64,000 nt of DNA, taken from assembly GCF_000247695.1 (NCBI RefSeq), contig NW_004624882.1, positions 2,490,516-2,554,515 on the forward strand, read 5' to 3'. Positions 35,277 to 47,024 of this stretch are shown one piece after another (positions within the stretch are counted from its first letter, which is position 1; each line of letters starts with the position of its first letter). The notes under the pieces were generated by a model. That model was not told where the DNA came from. It did not search any database and saw only the letters and a program-made list of their open reading frames with translations. Position numbers and translations under genes: made by a program. Source of the DNA: Heterocephalus glaber. Lineage: Eukaryota; Chordata; Mammalia; Rodentia; Bathyergidae.

Positions 35277-36220
35277 CTGGAGTAGAAAAGAGGTCACTTC
35301 TAGCTCTTTTTCTTTGTGTGACCCCATCCATTCCCCTGCTCGCACGCTACCATTTTTTCCTGTTCTCTAAGGCCGTTTTTCTGAGCAGAGTCACTCTCGG
35401 CTTCCTTAGACTTCCTCTGCTCACTGAACTCCCCTTTCTATGGCACTTTTTGGGATGATCCACATCGCTCACAAGTGACAAGGCACAAGGTGTCATCCTA
35501 CTAATTAACATATGGCCTAATTATGGCTGTGTTACACTTTAGAAGACAGAATTAAAGACTGACATGACCTAAGTAATTAGGAGGGTAGACTGTAACGAAT
35601 GGAAGCAGCAGCAATAAGCTTGGAGTGGGCAGAGACTTGGTCATGTCCTGTGGGGCTGAAAAGCTCCAGAAGCCAGTGAAAAACAGCTGGTCAAGATTCA
35701 GGTGCTTTTACACCATGGGGTCAGCTACAAACGTTGCAGTTTTACAAAGGGAGTATCTAATATAGGGCAAGATGGGGTTTTCTTTACTCCTCCCTGTGTT
35801 TGTTCTCCCCTCTGCCATCCCTGATCCTGAGGTGGTGCTTAGCAAGAGAGCAGAAAGGAATCAGAAAAAAATTTATGTCCACAAAGTTGAATTTTCATAC
35901 ACTGCTGCATAAAAGACAAGGATGGGCTGGGTTTCATGGCATAGCATGACTGATGTGCTAAAGCTGACACATCTAGTGAGGGGCAGGGGATAAGGACATA
36001 ATGTGCATTGGTTGGGTTCCTCCAGAAGTTAACCTTGAGGGAAGAATGTGAGTACACATCATTTATTTGTTACAGATCTAGGAAACACTGGCAAGGAGTA
36101 AGAAAAGAAGAGAGGAAAGGAAAAGAAGGCAAGGCAGTGGAAGGTAGAATATCAAACAAGTTAGCACCGGGGGAAGGCGGAGCTCATGCCAGCTGGGAAA
36201 CTATGTGAAGTCAAGTAAAA
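35277..36220. other. Unique sequence upstream of the candidate exon
   Basis: No RNA gene or firm exon found. 36012-36150 (GGGTTCCTCCAGAAG...) looks like an old LTR fragment, not firmly assigned. Confidence 0.4.
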
Positions 36221-36430
36221 CATGGCTGGCAAAACTTTTCTGTCAGGGGCCACATCATAAATATTTTCGGCTCTGTGGACCATGCAGTATTTGTTACACA
36301 ACTCACTTCTGCCTCTGTAGAGAAAAAACAGCCATAGATAATACACAAATGAATGGGTATGGCTGTGTTCCAATTAAACATTTATAAAACCAGGCAGCCA
36401 GTGGAAGTCCTGTGGGTTGTCAACCTCTTG
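36221..36430 (+). mobile_element. hAT-type non-autonomous DNA transposon
   Basis: CATGGCTGGCAAAACTTTTCTGTC, GGCTCTGTGGACCATGCAG, CAGCCATAGATAATACACAAA and GGGTATGGCTGTGTTCC follow a well-known mammalian non-autonomous hAT family end to end. Same family as 33629-34281. Confidence 0.75.
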
Positions 36431-36499
36431 CTGTAAACTAGTGTTCTTCAGACTCCTGTAGTGAAGAACCAATTTTTTTAAATGCCCAGTCCTCCTCAA

Positions 36500-37320
36500 A
36501 ACAAGCTTTTGTAAATATAACACAAATGAATCGCTAGAAAAATGACCTTTAAAAAATGGACATACAGGGCTGGGGATTTAGCTCCGTGGTACCACTGCCT
36601 GCCTTGCAAGCGCAAGGTCCTGAGTTCCATCCTCAGTACCACAAAAGTGAACATCCATGTATATAAAAGGGAGCCCTTTACAAACTGCCAGTGGGCATGT
36701 AACTTAGTACATCCATTATGAAAAAATAGCATGGAAGTAGCTCAAAAGATTAAAAATATAGCTACCATTTGACTCAGCAATTTCACTACTGGGCCTCTAT
36801 CCAAAGGAAATAAATCAGTACATTTAAGAGATATCTGCACTCCCATGCTCCCTGCAGCACTATTTATAATAGTCAACAACCTAAGGGCCCAATAACTAAT
36901 GAATAAAGAAAATGTGATCCATATATAAGAAAGAAATCCCCAAATCCTTGTATTTGTAACAACATAGATAGAACTAGAGGTTATTATGTTACACGAAATA
37001 AGCCAGCCACAGAAAGACAAATATTGTTAATCTTGCTCATATATGGAATCTAAAAAAGTTGATCTTATAGAAGTTGAGGGTGGTTACTAGAGATAATTAG
37101 TGGTTGGTTACTAGAGGCCAGGGAGAGAAAGGAGGAGGAAGGATGTTGGGAGAGAGAGGGAGAGGCAGGCCAGTGGATGCTAAGTTATGGTTAGAAGTAA
37201 GATGTTCTGTTGTACTATATTGCACAGTAGGATAATCATATAGAAGAAGAATGTATCGTATCTTTCAAAAATCTAGAAGAAAGGATTTTGAATATTTTTT
37301 TTAAATGACACACATTTGAG
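36500..37320 (+). mobile_element. Old L1M-type ORF2/3' UTR fragment, split by SINE
   Basis: CATTTGACTCAGCAATTTCAC, GCACTATTTATAATAGTC, GAAATAAGCCAGCCACAGAAAG and CATATATGGAATCTAAAAAAG mark the L1 ORF2 end and 3' region. The left edge is vague. An ID SINE sits at 36567-36644. No open frame. Confidence 0.75.
36567..36644 (+). mobile_element. ID-type SINE
   Basis: GGGCTGGGGATTTAGCTCCG, CTTGCAAGCGCAAGG and GAGTTCCATCCTCAG. Degenerate flanking repeats aaaaaatggacata (36551-36564) and aaaagtgaacatcc (36643-36656). Confidence 0.88.
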
Positions 37321-37360
37321 GAGTTAAATATGCTGATGTGCATGTTATACATCACGGGGT

Positions 37361-37755
37361 GTGTTGATCGATTCTCCAGGACAAAATACTGACATCTACA
37401 ACTTAAAGGAAGAGAAGTTTATTTTGGCTCACAGTTCCAGTCCACGGTTGGTTTTCTTCAAGGTAGAAACATCATGGCAGAAAGGCAAGGTTGAGGAAAG
37501 CTGCTCAATCCATGGAAGCCAGGGAGAAGAGAGACAGAAGGGAGAGGGACAGGGAAAGAGAATGCAGCCTCCAAAGGCATATCCCCAGGGACCTGCCTCC
37601 ATCAACTGGGTCTCACATCCTAACAGCACTTTCAGGTAATAGATTCATCAGTGGCTTAGCCCATTGATGGAGTTAGTGCCCTCAAATCCAATCACCTCTT
37701 CAGAAGTCTTTTAATCCAGTCAAGTCGACAATCAGTTTTAACTGGCACACATGGT
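37361..37755 (-). mobile_element. MaLR-type solo LTR, minus strand
   Basis: GAGAAGTTTATTTTGGCTCAC, CATGGCAGAAAGGCAAGG and CTGCCTCCATCAACTGGG follow the MaLR LTR in reverse. Related to the LTR at 14060-14466. Confidence 0.7.
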
Positions 37756-37896
37756 AACCCACAAATAAATGTGATTCTATGGGTTAATTTTAAAAATAAA
37801 AGTGTTTTTTAATTATTAGATTGAAAACATATAAAATGATTCCATCCAATTGCTGGAAGAGCTTCTAAATGCCTACTCTAAAATTCTGTGCCTGTC

Positions 37897-38249
37897 CAAT
37901 ATTCTTAAGTGAAATCAATAGGACACACATGTGAAAATACAGAATAGTTTCTCTGGTGTGAAAAACTAAAAGTGTAAATAAGGATCAAAGTGTATAATTG
38001 ATATTGTGAAATAGGAAGAAAAGGTTTAAAGGAGCAGGGGAAGTGGGGGGGTAGTGGAAAGAAAAGAAGGGAAAAGAAAAAAATGGAAACAAAGTCTTTG
38101 TAAATAGGGAAGGGAGGAGGGGGTAAAGAAGGGAGGGCAGGGAAATGGGGAAAAACTAAGAACTAAGATGCATCATGTAAAGGTACAAGATCCCAATGAT
38201 GAATGTAACTGTACTATATACCTAAAATACTAATAAATTTAATGAAAAA
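37897..38249 (+). mobile_element. Young 5'-truncated L1 3' insertion
   Basis: 353 bp: ORF2 end (TTAAGTGAAATCAATAGGAC), G-rich 3' UTR and CTAATAAATTTAATG plus A tail. Flanked by a perfect 16-bp duplication aaattctgtgcctgtc at 37881-37896 and 38250-38265. Confidence 0.93.
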
Positions 38250-38574
38250 AAATTCTGTGCCTGTCTTCTCACAGGTGGATAGGGACTTTGACCTCATCCA
38301 CTCATCTAGCATCACAGCTCACAGCCCTGTGGCTCCATTACCACGTGAGAAGTTTAGGGTGCACAGCCACCAAAAGCTACCCATCACTGTTAAGGATGCT
38401 CTCAGAGACGTGGGCTCCTGGCCCTTCTGACATGCCTGGCTCATGCACCGAGCACACTCCTTCAGCCCAAGAGGTGCAGGTGCTTGTGAGAGGAGCCTAT
38501 AGGTATGTATGGGCAAGTGAGAAGAGAGGTGTCATTGGTACAGCACTGGCAGTGTCATTCTAACGTGACAGAAT

Positions 38575-38700
38575 AGAAAGAGCCACGCTCTGGAGGCAAG
38601 GAAATTGGGATACAAGTCCTGGCTCCACAATGTAACCTCTCTCATTCCATTTCCTTATCTGAAAAATGAGTAAAATATTGTAAGGGTCAGGTTGAAGTTC
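38575..38700 (+). mobile_element. MIR SINE
   Basis: TACAAGTCCTGGCTCCACAATG, TAACCTCTCTCATTCC and TTTCCTTATCTGAAAAATGAG match the MIR tRNA-core to 3' order. Confidence 0.8.
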
Positions 38701-39174
38701 AAATGTGTTGATAAGAAGCCATAGATGTGTGGAACATTTGGGTACGTTAACAAGAGCTCAGTAGCAACTCGCCTCCGATAAAAATCCCCATATTATATAA
38801 AAGAGCAAGAAAATAGAGTCCTTTCCATTCCATCCATTATCCCCCATTTTACATCACTCAACTACACTCACCCATTGAGTTTAAGTGTGATTAGAGCAAT
38901 AAAGCAGAGCCACAGTCAAGTCATAAATAAGATGAAGCTGGAGCTGGAGCCTTGAACAATGAATGAGATTAGAAAAGGCCAGGAAGAGAGAGGAGAAAAT
39001 TTGAATAGTGTTTATTAAGTGCCCATTATACCCTGGGCTCATCGGGGTATACATGTAAGAATAACAAACTGCCCGTATTTTTAAAGGGTTTATGGCTGAA
39101 CGAGGATAGGATAACACAGTAATGAGATGAATAGTGTAACACTTATTTGTTTCCTAAGTACCAGAAATCTTTCA

Positions 39175-39335
39175 AATATGTAATAATCCAGCTGACAACC
39201 CTGCAAGGAAGACACTGGTAACTTCATTTTAAGGACAAAACTATCCCTCAAGGAGGTTAAGTGATTCATTCAAGGATACACAGCTAGTGAGAAACAGAGC
39301 TGGGATTCAAACCAATGCTCACACTCTTCACATAC
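39175..39335 (-). mobile_element. MIR SINE, minus strand
   Basis: TCATTTTAAGGACAAAACTATCCC, GAGGTTAAGTGATTC and ACACAGCTAGTGAGAAACAG, then GCTGGGATTCAAACC, form the complement of MIR. Confidence 0.82.
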
Positions 39336-39684
39336 CAAGCTTCAGAGGACAAAAACTGTAAGATAATCAATGTGATGAGCTCAATCTGGGCCGGGAAAAG
39401 AATGAGCAACTCATAAAACAGAAAAATGTCCTACAGGGAAGACAGCAAGGAAATGCCCCACCAATAATGTAAGTTTTCAAAAAATGGAAATAGGAAAAGT
39501 GGGGTCACATGATTACAGGCTTGACTACCAGGCTAAGGATTTTCAAGGTGTTTGCCCATGCAGTGAAGACCAGGCCCTCTATATAGGACTTTTCTAGAAG
39601 CTAAAAATCATAATTCAAATAATTTAATTTGAAAGGTCAAATTTAAAAATTAACAAATGTGTAATGAGGGAGAAGACTAATCCT

Positions 39685-39721
39685 AAGCAAGTGCACTACA
39701 ACTGAGCTACACCTCCAGCCA
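39685..39721 (-). mobile_element. 37-bp tailless ID/tRNA-type fragment with perfect target duplication
   Basis: The minus strand shows only the 5' part of an ID/tRNA-like RNA through box A (TAGCTCAGTTGTAGTGCAC). No box B and no A tail. A perfect 15-bp repeat gagaagactaatcct (39670-39684 and 39722-39736) brackets it. Confidence 0.8.
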
Positions 39722-39764
39722 GAGAAGACTAATCCTTATAGGAATTTATGTTTTATAAAGCAAT

Positions 39765-40250
39765 GAAAATTCAAATAGTGCAATACTGGCTCAAGAACAG
39801 ACAGAAATCAATTAATGGAAGAGAACCAGCAGCCCACTAAATGAGCTTAATTTTGTATAAAATAGAATATTTAATAAAGAAAGCATTATGAAACAACAGA
39901 AAAGAAAAACTCATTTAGTATATGTTGTTAAAAAACAAGTTAGGAAAAATAAAACATTTTTTACCTTATGTCATAGATCAAGTTAAATTCCAAATGGATT
40001 TAAGAAACTTTTTCAAAAAGTGGAGGAAATTCAAAGCCTAAACTTAATTTCTGGTAGAAAATTATTAGGAAATAATCAAACTCACAAAAAAAGAGAAATG
40101 CAGAAAAAGATCTATACATCTAATGTTCGATAAAAGGGTCTGATTAAGTAAATACCAGTATTTCACCTCCATAGAATAATATGTGGTCATTAAATAATCA
40201 TAAAAACTACAGCAATATAAAATATGTTCCAACATGATATAACTTTAAAA
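39765..40250 (+). mobile_element. Very old L1-like fragment
   Basis: ACTGGCTCAAGAACAGACAG and TTAAATTCCAAATGGATTTAAG resemble L1 ORF2 text. Heavily decayed. Confidence 0.5.
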
Positions 40251-40257
40251 AATAAAG

Positions 40258-40786
40258 TGTATTAGTTTTCTATTGCTGCTGTAACAAATAATCACAAACT
40301 GAGCTTCTTAAAGCAATGAAAACTTATTCTCTTGCAGGTCTGGAGGTTAGAGAAATTCAGGTCTCACTGGGCTATAAAATCAAGGTGTCATCTGGGCTGC
40401 ATTTCTTTCTGGGAGCTTTAGGGGAGAATCTACTTCCTTGCCCTTTTCGGCCTCTAGAGGGCACTCACGTTCCTTGGCTGGTGACCCTTTCCTCCGTCTT
40501 CAAGGCCAGCAAAGGCCAGTAGAGTCCTAACATTGTATCACTCTGACCTCTTTCCATAATTACATCTCTCTCTGAGTTTTCTGCCTCTTTCTTCCAATTT
40601 TCAGGTCCTTTATGCTTATATTGGGCCCTCCCGGATAAATCAGGATAATCTTCCTATCTGACGTCATCTCATACCTTCAGTCCATCTAGAACCTTAACTA
40701 TCTTTTTTTCATGTAATCTAACATAGTCCCAGGTTCTTGGGATTAGGACACAGACATCTTTGAGGGCCATTATTCTCCCTAATACA
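40258..40786 (-). mobile_element. MLT1-like MaLR LTR, near complete, minus strand
   Basis: Bounded by TGTATTAGTTTTCTATTGC and ending CCTAATACA. Inside, TCTGGAGGTTAGAGAAATTC, CACTGGGCTATAAAATCAAGG, CCGTCTTCAAGGCCAGC and GGGCCCTCCCGGATAAATCAGG follow the MLT1 LTR complement in order. Confidence 0.85.
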
Positions 40787-41683
40787 TATGGTTTTTTTCA
40801 GATAGAGAAAATATACTCAAACATAACTGTATATTAGGATAGTGGGATAATGAGTAAATATTTTCTATTTTCCAAATCTTTCATAATGACAGATTACTTC
40901 TGTAATCTTTTGCAGATAAAAGAGTGGTATTTGGTGGGGGCAAAATATGAGAAAGGTTTGTTAAATTACTGGACTAGCACAAGAAGGTCTACTATGTTGG
41001 CACCATCCTTGCTTTTCCTTCTCAACATTTGTAGATTTTCCTCAGTCTGGTACCCCAATTCTTGCCAAGTAACCCCCAACACTACTTGGCATAGGCACAT
41101 CATTGCCATTAATTTTCCTAGACATTTAAATACTCATCTGGAGCCTCATGCAAACAACACTGGGAAGAGGTGGTGCAATGGCCCAAGACATATTTATTAG
41201 AGAGCACTAAGAACAGGGAGGAGTCAAAGCGGGCTGGGTTGAGGAGCTGAGGGGGTGAGCAGTCTCTTCTAAACAGGTCGCCACCTGCCCACAGAGAATC
41301 AGGATAGTGGTGGGCAGATGATTAGGTACTTATCTTCCTTACACTTTTGAAAACTAATCATCTGGAGCAGAACCAAGTAGTATTGCCTTTTAGGAGTGGA
41401 CAAAGGAGTACTCGAGGAAGGGCAAGTCATACTGATGCAGGGGACAGCATAGAGCAGGCTGTGGGCTGGCAGGCACAATGTTACTCCAACCTTCTGGTCA
41501 TGGGAAGGAGTGAGTTCTAAAGGTCCCCAATCACCTTGAACAAGTTTGAAACAAAAGAAGTTCTTGTGGCTGTCTGTTCCTTGCTTCTCACACAGGTTCT
41601 AACACAGGAGGTCTGCAATGGGCCTGAACATCTATGATAGTCTATATTTTTAATGAGGTCTCAAGGGATACTGATTCTACTGG
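40787..41683. other. Unique spacer
   Basis: The 116-codon plus ORF at 40850-41200 has no recognised domain and no clear splice frame. Nothing else supportable. Confidence 0.45.
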
Positions 41684-41869
41684 TCCACTGTGGGCCACAC
41701 TTTGCGTAGCAAGTGTCAGCAAGGGTCACCTAAGAACTTGCAAGAAATGCAAGTATTCATGCCTCATCTCCTACCTATTGAGTCAAGAACTCTGTGATTC
41801 GGACCACAACCTGCTCTCTTAAAAGCACTCTGGGTGATTCTGATGCATGCTCAAGTCTGAGAAACCCTG
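41684..41869 (-). mobile_element. MER5A-like (hAT-Charlie) DNA transposon, minus strand
   Basis: GAACTTGCAAGAAATGCAAG and GGGTGATTCTGATGCATGC, then CTCAAGTCTGAGAAACC, are the MER5A complement. Confidence 0.75.
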
Positions 41870-42349
41870 GTATAGAAGACTTCAAGGCTTTCCTACAAAT
41901 CCTACTCCCTCCCTATATAGCATCTAGGAGGGGAACCTGGATAGGATGTAGCCCAGGACAGAATGCCACTGGGCCACATGAGCAGAGGGTGAACAGGAAA
42001 TAAGAGATGATATGTAATCCTCCCTTCTCTTCTGGGAGCCACCTGCTGTCAGAGCAAGAACTTCAAGCAGCATCTCTCCCCTCCATATTGCTCCATCGCT
42101 AAAAGGAGTTAAAATGCCCATGTTTGGGATACTTTATTTTGAAAAATATTAAAGTAGCTTCAAGATAGTTGAATAGCGTCACTCTCCTCCTCTCATTTTC
42201 ATGTGACTCCTGAGTGGGTGAAGTATGCCACTGTCTGTACACTTCTACAGAGCATGGGCTGTGCCCATGAAAGTGTGTCTCACCTGTGATATGATCAATC
42301 CTGGAGTTCCGGCAAAGAAAAGGTTAGGAACCATTGATCCATACATACT

Positions 42350-42545
42350 CAGTGGTCCTCCAGCAGAGCCTAATATCTCAGGGCAGCTTCTTGGGCTTTA
42401 ATGTGCATAAATCACCCAAAAATCTTGTTAAAAGACCAGATTTTGCTTCAGTAGGTCTAGGGTGGGGTCTGAGACTCTGCATTTCAAATAAGCTCCCAGT
42501 GATACTGATAATTGCTGGTCCTTGTTACACATGTGAGTTACAAGG
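42350..42545 (+). mobile_element. MER5A-like DNA transposon
   Basis: Starts CAGTGGTCCTCCAGCAG; CTTCAGTAGGTCTAGGGTGG, CATTTCAAATAAGCTCCCAG and ATTGCTGGTCC follow MER5A. Confidence 0.8.
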
Positions 42546-43331
42546 TAGTAAAATACACCCAAGTCCCACCCTACTTAATTTGTGGAAAGATAGCTTTGCA
42601 TAGTGTGGACATGTCCAGTTTGCCTGAGATTGACAGAGTTGCCAGGATGCAGGACTTTCAGTGCTAAAACTAAAAAAGTTCGAGACAAACCAGGATGAGT
42701 AGGTGCCTGGCTATGTCAGGATTGACATTTACTAGGAAAAGCACAGAAATCCTAGGCAACTGTACTCTACACCCAAGTAATCTCTACTTTATCATGATTT
42801 TTCTTCAACCTAAGCCAAGACTTGACCTCAGATGCCCTCTTAACACTAAGTCCCAGCAACCACCACAAATCAACTTGCATTGGCAAAGGAAATGAAACTT
42901 ACTTCCAACTGAACTAGAAGCCAAAAAAGCATTCTGCATCACTTATTGCTCCCTGTATGGCAATAATAAGCATAATGATGACAACAATGACAATGATGAT
43001 AATTCACCAAAACCTGGTGTATGTTGAGGGTAAATTTTTATACTTATGTAACAGTAATTGTAGGTGGCAATAATGCATTCATTTCATAATGATTAATTAT
43101 AAGTGTACCATGGAGTATTGGAAAAATCATATCTAAGGAAATGGGGGTACAAACGAGTGATTTAACTGCTGTGAGCCTGTTTTCTCTCTATGAAATGAGA
43201 AACTTGCACCTGGCTTCCATTTATGACCAATGTGTGGGTCAAGTGCTGAGCACATGCTAACATGCAGAAAGCCTGTAATGAATTTCATTCTTTCCCTTCT
43301 TCCTTTACCAGCAGATTCACTTCCCTAATCA
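42546..43331. other. Unique spacer
   Basis: Includes a degenerate (AATGATGAC)n-like stretch at 42970-43002. No gene recognised. Confidence 0.45.
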
Positions 43332-43506
43332 GTGGCACAGCTAGTAGGGGAAGAGGGGACATCCTGCCCCGGGCAGCACATTTTGGGGGCAGCATTATTG
43401 GCCAAAAATAAAATTATATTGTAACAATTTACTTCATTTTAACATGGCAAAGGGTGGCAAATTGAAGGACTGCCCTGGGTGGCACAAACTCTCGCTATAG
43501 CTACAA
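43332..43506. mobile_element. Possible non-autonomous DNA transposon
   Basis: Ends CAGTGGCACAGCTAGTAGG and GGTGGCACAAACTCTCGCTATAGCT are partly complementary, with GCCCCGGGCAGC and ACTGCCCTGGGTGGC inside each end. Resembles a mammalian hAT-like family, but no name is asserted. Confidence 0.5.
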
Positions 43507-43934
43507 CATTGTCCCTAATTATAGATTTATCCAAATGAGCCTCACTCTAGGAGGACTGGAGCTTGATGGTTGGTTGATAAACCTCATTCCCAAAATCAGG
43601 AGACAGCTAGCATTTCTGCCCAAGGACTACAACTATCCCGTGGGGATAAGAGTACAAATATCCTGGGAAAACACTCTGTATGAATGAACCTACTAGGAGT
43701 CAGCTGTTAGCCTCAGTTTCACTGAGCTCCAGGTCTCCAAAGGTAACATCGCCTGATACTTCCGCCAGCCACGATCTCTATCAGTACAGTACTATAGTAG
43801 TTACCTATGACGCAAGGATCTCCCACCAAGCCCTACCTCTTAATGGTTCCACATCACCTCTACACCACCAAACTGAGGACCAAGCCTCCAACACATGTAC
43901 CACTGGGGTACAAACTACATCCAAACCATAGCAT

Positions 43935-44240
43935 TGCCTAACAAGTTACCCTAAAATTCAGCATCTTATAATACCAGGCCTTTATCAATCCACAGTTTCT
44001 ATTGGTCAGGGATGTGAGCATGACTTAACTGGGCCCTCTGGTTCAGGCTCTCTCACAGGGTTGCAGTCAATGTTAGATTTCATCTGAAGACTAGATAGGA
44101 ACTAATCCACATTCAAGTTTACTTAGGTGGTTGCTAGCAAGATTTACTTCCTGAAGGGTTACAATGAGGTCCTTGCTGGCTGCTGATCAGAGGCTATCCT
44201 CAGTTCCTTGCCAAGGAAACTGGGTATCAGAAGACCTGTT
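43935..44240 (-). mobile_element. Old MLT1-like LTR fragment, minus strand
   Basis: CAAGTTACCCTAAAATTCAGC, AACTGGGCCCTCTGGTTCAGG and CTCACAGGGTTGCAGTCAATG resemble the MLT1 complement. Confidence 0.6.
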
Positions 44241-44517
44241 CCTTTCAATTGGTCTGCAGTCCTACTTCGTAACTTTACTAAAAACTCAAAAGTGTCCCAA
44301 AATCAACACTGTCCAGCTCCAACCCCTCTTTTCATTACATGACTTCAAAAAGCTCATAAATAATGCTGTATTTATGTGAAGAGTCAATTGTGTAGTTTGA
44401 GAATTGTTTCTCTTCGTGACTATAAAACATGCTAATATTATGAATTGTGTCAACCCAAATCACAAGTATTCAAAGCAAGAATGGAGCTGGAAAAAATCTT
44501 AGCAATTATCTGCTTCC

Positions 44518-44690
44518 TACTTCTCAATCTTGATTGCAGATTTAGAATCACCAAGGGGTGCTTTATAAAATTCTGATGCCCAGAGGACACCTCAAAACAA
44601 TTTCATTGGAATCTCAGGCATTGAGATTGAGGAATCAGTGTACTTACAGCTCTCTAGAATCATAGCCGAGGCTTTCGATCACTGCTCTAG
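44518..44690 (+). mobile_element. MER5A-like DNA transposon
   Basis: CAGATTTAGAATCACCAAGGG, TTATAAAATTCTGATGCCC and GAATCTCAGGCATTGAG follow MER5A-type order. Confidence 0.6.
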
Positions 44691-44824
44691 TCTAGAAAAT
44701 GAGTGCCCAGAGAGAGGAGGTACTTTACTAGATGGCATAACTAAATAGTAGCAGAGAGCACCAGCACCATTCTTTTTTTTTTTTTGTACTGAAGGACCAA
44801 ATTCTTTACTAGATGTTATCCAAA

Positions 44825-44992
44825 CAGTGGTGCAAAACCTGTCCTCAGACAGCAGACTGTCTAGCAGATGCACACAGAGTCCTTTTCAAATATACAGACT
44901 CTGGATCTACCCAAGAGAGATTCTGATTTTGTGTTGGTTTATGAAGCTCCCCAGGTGATTCCAATGTGTATACAGGTGTGAGGACTACTGAT
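44825..44992 (+). mobile_element. MER5A-like DNA transposon
   Basis: CAGTGGTGCAAAACC at the start; GAGAGATTCTGATTTTGTG, GAAGCTCCCCAGGTGATTCC and GAGGACTACTG at the end. Confidence 0.68.
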
Positions 44993-45451
44993 CTAAAGTC
45001 TAGCATATAGCATGGAACACATCTGTTCTTCTTTTTTAGCCACAGATCACAAGGTAGGGAGGATATGTTCCCACATGTTCAAGGGGCTTTATCAAAATGA
45101 AATCATGTCTATAAATTCACAATGTCCAGAATGAGAATGTAGAATAGACATAATACATTAACACTACTCAAAAATGATCGGAATTCATTTTGAGGAATGA
45201 GAATAAAGCAATAGCATGCTTCATTATTCACGGCTTTGATATCAGAAGGAAATATAACACGAATGCTATTAGAAATAACCAAAAATATAATAGAGTTGGT
45301 GGTACAGCCATTATCTTAAATATGAAATGCGCAAAGGAAATGGGAAAACCCAAATATGTTCTCAGGACCCTTACATGAGTCAATGTGATGAGCAGTTATG
45401 TAAGAGTGAGGATGTGGAGATGTACAAACTGAGATTCAACCGAGGAAGGCG
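44993..45451. other. Unique spacer
   Basis: A 62-codon ORF at 45190-45378 has no recognised motif. Confidence 0.4.
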
Positions 45452-45835
45452 TATTAGATATCCACTGAAACAAATTACCTTGAAATTTAGCAGCTTAAAA
45501 CAATAAACATTTATTATCCTTTTGGAAGTAAAGCAATTTAGCTGAGTAGTTCTAGTTCAGGGTCTCATGAAATTTCCATCATGGCATTTTGAAAGATCAT
45601 TTCTAAGATGCATTATGTGGCAGACAAGGTGAAGCTGCGTACTGACAGAAAGCCTCAGTTCCAGCCACACATGACAAGGCACCTGGCTCCCTCCAAAGTG
45701 AGTAATCCAAGAATGAGCTAGGAAAGCCACAATACCTTTTAGGATGTAGTCTCTGAAATCATGTATTATTACTTCTACCTTATTTTATTTATTACAAGCA
45801 AGTCATTAGGCCAGGCTCACACTCAAGGGGAAGAA
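45452..45835 (-). mobile_element. Old MLT1-like LTR, minus strand
   Basis: AACAAATTACCTTGAAATTTAGC, AAAACAATAAACATTTATTATC, AGTTCAGGGTCTCATG and GAGTAATCCAAGAATGAG follow the complement of an MLT1-type LTR. Confidence 0.65.
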
Positions 45836-46378
45836 TTAGATCCTGCTTTTGCGGGGGAAAAAAGTCAAATATTTGTAGACATATTTTAAACTCTCAAACA
45901 AGGCATAAGAGAACAGCAAAGACAAGATAGCACTTGCTGGTAGATTAAGAAGCTGATGAGAAGCAGTGTAAGCCCCTCTTACTTTGACAAGATCCAGGAA
46001 TAGGTCTTTAGGATCAGCTGAAGCAGACTCTGGATGGAAACAAAGGATTATCTTTGATTTTAAGAACACTTTATTCCACAAATGTCTATCCACCTGCTTC
46101 TTGAAGGCTGAAATTGTTTTAATATTGAGGCAAAAGGCACAAATAGAAACTAGAGACAATAAATGAAAATAGTAATTTAGAAAAACAAGACAGCTGAAAA
46201 TGGAATAGCTTACTATATGGAGAGACTGAGATTATAGATTTAATCTCATGTAGTGGGAGGATGACAGAATGGAAGAGAATTAGGAGAAAGGGACAGGAAA
46301 AGTTAGGCTCAGAGCTAGTACTAGATTTCAAAGACCCAACAAGTTTTCCCAAGTGGGGTTTTCAAGTGTTCAGGAATT
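45836..46378. other. Unique spacer
   Basis: Overlapping 60-107 codon ORFs on both strands at 45836-46166 lack domain signatures. Confidence 0.4.
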
Positions 46379-46760
46379 CTATTAGTCCATTTTCTATTGC
46401 TAATAATGCAATACAACAGAGTAAACTATGAAGAGGCTTATTTTAGCTCACTTTTCTGGAGGTCACAGGTCAAGGGGCCACATGTGGTAATGGCCTTCTT
46501 GCTGGTACAGTCCCGAGGCCATATAGAGACTTGTGTAAGAGACAAGGAGCATGCATATTTGTCTTGGTCTCTCTCCTTTTTCTTATAAAGCCACCAATAT
46601 CTAATCATGGGCTTCTACCCTGATGGCTTTATCTAATTCTAATCATCTCCCAAAGGCCCCACCTCTACATGTCATAGTTAGATTGAGTTTCCACCCTCTT
46701 ACCACCTCACAATAAGAATTAAACTCCAACATGAGTTTTGGAGAGAACAAACCATAATAA
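46379..46760 (-). mobile_element. MaLR LTR, minus strand
   Basis: Starts CTATTAGTCCATTTTCTATTGC; GAAGAGGCTTATTTTAGCTC, CTTCTTGCTGGTACAG and CAAAGGCCCCACCTCTAC, ending GAGAGAACAAACCA, match MaLR LTRs in reverse. Confidence 0.8.
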
Positions 46761-46903
46761 AATCACATGGTAGCAGTAACTAATCAGCGGCCTCTATATT
46801 TTGCTTGATACTTTCTACAGTGAGATATGTTCACCCAGTTTAAATTTTTTAAATTGTTACAGTAAACACACATTACCATTAATCCTCCTCAAAACACACC
46901 ATC

Positions 46904-46933
46904 TTATCTTGAATACATTATCTTGAATACATT
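46904..46933. repeat. 14-bp tandem duplication
   Basis: ttatcttgaataca occurs twice head-to-tail. Confidence 0.95.
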
Positions 46934-47024
46934 TCTCCTATTGCTCTTTCTGAAGTAGTTCTGGTACTCTTCTTTTTTGAGTTTCTTCAGTTGTACTGTC
47001 ATGGCTGGCTGCCTCGATGTTCTT

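Noticed and set aside
40850..41200. 116-codon plus-strand ORF as a host gene
   Set aside because: No domain, no clear splice sites at frame boundaries, AT-rich intergenic context.
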